A stretch of DNA of 5,437 nucleotides, from assembly GCA_001781275.1 (NCBI GenBank), contig MFLH01000042.1:1-5437 (forward strand), written 5' to 3'. The DNA is from Candidatus Kaiserbacteria bacterium RIFCSPHIGHO2_02_FULL_54_11b (lineage in GTDB: Bacteria; Patescibacteriota; Minisyncoccia; Phycocordibacterales; UBA2100). Under the pieces are notes generated by a model. It made no database searches, was not told the origin of the DNA, and was given only the letters and a program-made list of their open reading frames with translations. Positions 4,932 through 5,437 of this stretch are shown in pieces; within the stretch, counting starts at the first letter, position 1, and every line of letters starts with the position of its first letter. A program made the position numbers and the translations under genes.

Positions 4932-5437
4932 AATACTTCGCCTTGCTTCTCCTACTACTCGCGCTCGGTGGCGCAGGGTATTGGTACTCGCAGCGGAATA
5001 TTCCCGTCGTACCGACGACCGAGAGCGTGGGTGAGACTGAACCCACCTCGGCGATCCCCGCCGCGAGCGTGGTGGTGCAAGACCTTGAGATCCCGTGGGA
5101 CATCGCATTTCTCCCCGAGGGCGACATGCTCGTCACCGAACGCACGGGGCATGTGATCGCTATAAGCGCCGCGGGCGCCAAGACGGAAATTCCGATCGAG
5201 GGCATCACCAAGAAAGGCGAGGGAGGACTCCTAGGTATCGTGCTCCACCCTGATTTTAAAACCAATCACTTTTTGTATCTATACATGTCATCGCCAGGTA
5301 CCAGCGGCGAGACACAAAACCGCGTGGTGCGGTACCGATATGAAGCTGGGGAGTTGCACGATGAGAAGGTGATCATCGGCGGCATACCCGGCGCGATCTA
5401 TCACGATGGAGGCCGCATGCAATTCGGCCCCGACGGG
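4928..5437 (+). CDS. Glucose/sorbosone dehydrogenase-type (PQQ-family) beta-propeller protein, N-terminal part
   Basis: The ATG shares ATGA with the lysyl-oxidase stop, so the two are probably translated together. The frame stays open to the end of the window: 170 residues of a protein that is usually about 350-450. Residues 2-19 form a hydrophobic signal or anchor without a lipobox cysteine, then a Pro/Thr/Ser-rich linker to about 52. Propeller motifs follow in the usual order: LEIPWDIAFLPEGDMLVTER (about 56-75), GEGGLLGIVLHPDF (about 98-111), then HDGGRMQFGPDG from His159. That histidine aligns with the proposed catalytic base of soluble PQQ glucose dehydrogenases and of the YliI-type aldose dehydrogenases. 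The LLGxxxHPDF block has Glu where characterised enzymes have Gln, a common variant. PQQ dependence is inferred from the family; other cofactor residues lie outside the window. Confidence 0.88.
   Translation, partial: MKYFALLLLLLALGGAGYWYSQRNIPVVPTTESVGETEPTSAIPAASVVVQDLEIPWDIAFLPEGDMLVTERTGHVIAISAAGAKTEIPIEGITKKGEGGLLGIVLHPDFKTNHFLYLYMSSPGTSGETQNRVVRYRYEAGELHDEKVIIGGIPGAIYHDGGRMQFGPDG

Noticed and set aside
4140..5108. 322-codon ORF on the minus strand
   Set aside because: It is antisense to the lysyl-oxidase and dehydrogenase genes, both strongly supported by motifs, and its own translation has no recognisable domain.

Overview
The window is bacterial and most resembles a Patescibacteria (CPR, Parcubacteria-like) genome. 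The support is the type of its L3, L4, L23 and L2 proteins, an L2 tail of the KKYSN..SRRKVGKR kind, short spacers, mostly SD-less starts, and a cysteine-rich secreted protein with a C-terminal beta-sandwich-like domain. The lineage is inferred from protein style; no rRNA is present to confirm it. TGA is used as a stop, with an ATGA overlap, which argues against the TGA=Gly code of Gracilibacteria/SR1.

Layout: (1) 1-516 is the 3' end of a secreted cysteine-rich protein gene. (2) 538-3155 is a small ribosomal-protein operon, rplC-rplD-rplW-rplB, with its own strong promoter and a long leader hairpin. It is a piece of the S10 operon lacking rpsJ at the front and rpsS onward at the back. (3) 3087-3364 is the oddest part. 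rplB ends in an AT-rich, recoded tail, followed by about 150 bp containing a long imperfect inverted repeat, followed by a second, diverged copy of the last 19 codons of rplB. This is the footprint expected if a small element inserted near the 3' end of rplB and restored the reading frame with its own tail. (4) 3375-3733 is a strong promoter overlapped by a dyad, then a gene for an unknown three-helix membrane protein. (5) 3734-4043 is gene-free, with a strong intrinsic terminator and a perfect 28-bp palindrome. (6) 4044-5437 holds a membrane-anchored lysyl-oxidase homologue that keeps its copper ligands and both cofactor-forming residues, overlapping by 4 bp the start of a glucose/sorbosone dehydrogenase-type beta-propeller gene that runs off the window.

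The ribosomal genes form one transcription unit for the large subunit. The last two genes look like a co-translated pair of extracytoplasmic oxidoreductases, one with a self-made quinone (LTQ) and one of a family that usually uses PQQ. The best leads are the duplicated rplB tail with its inverted-repeat spacer, the prokaryotic lysyl oxidase and its partner, and the 28-bp palindrome.
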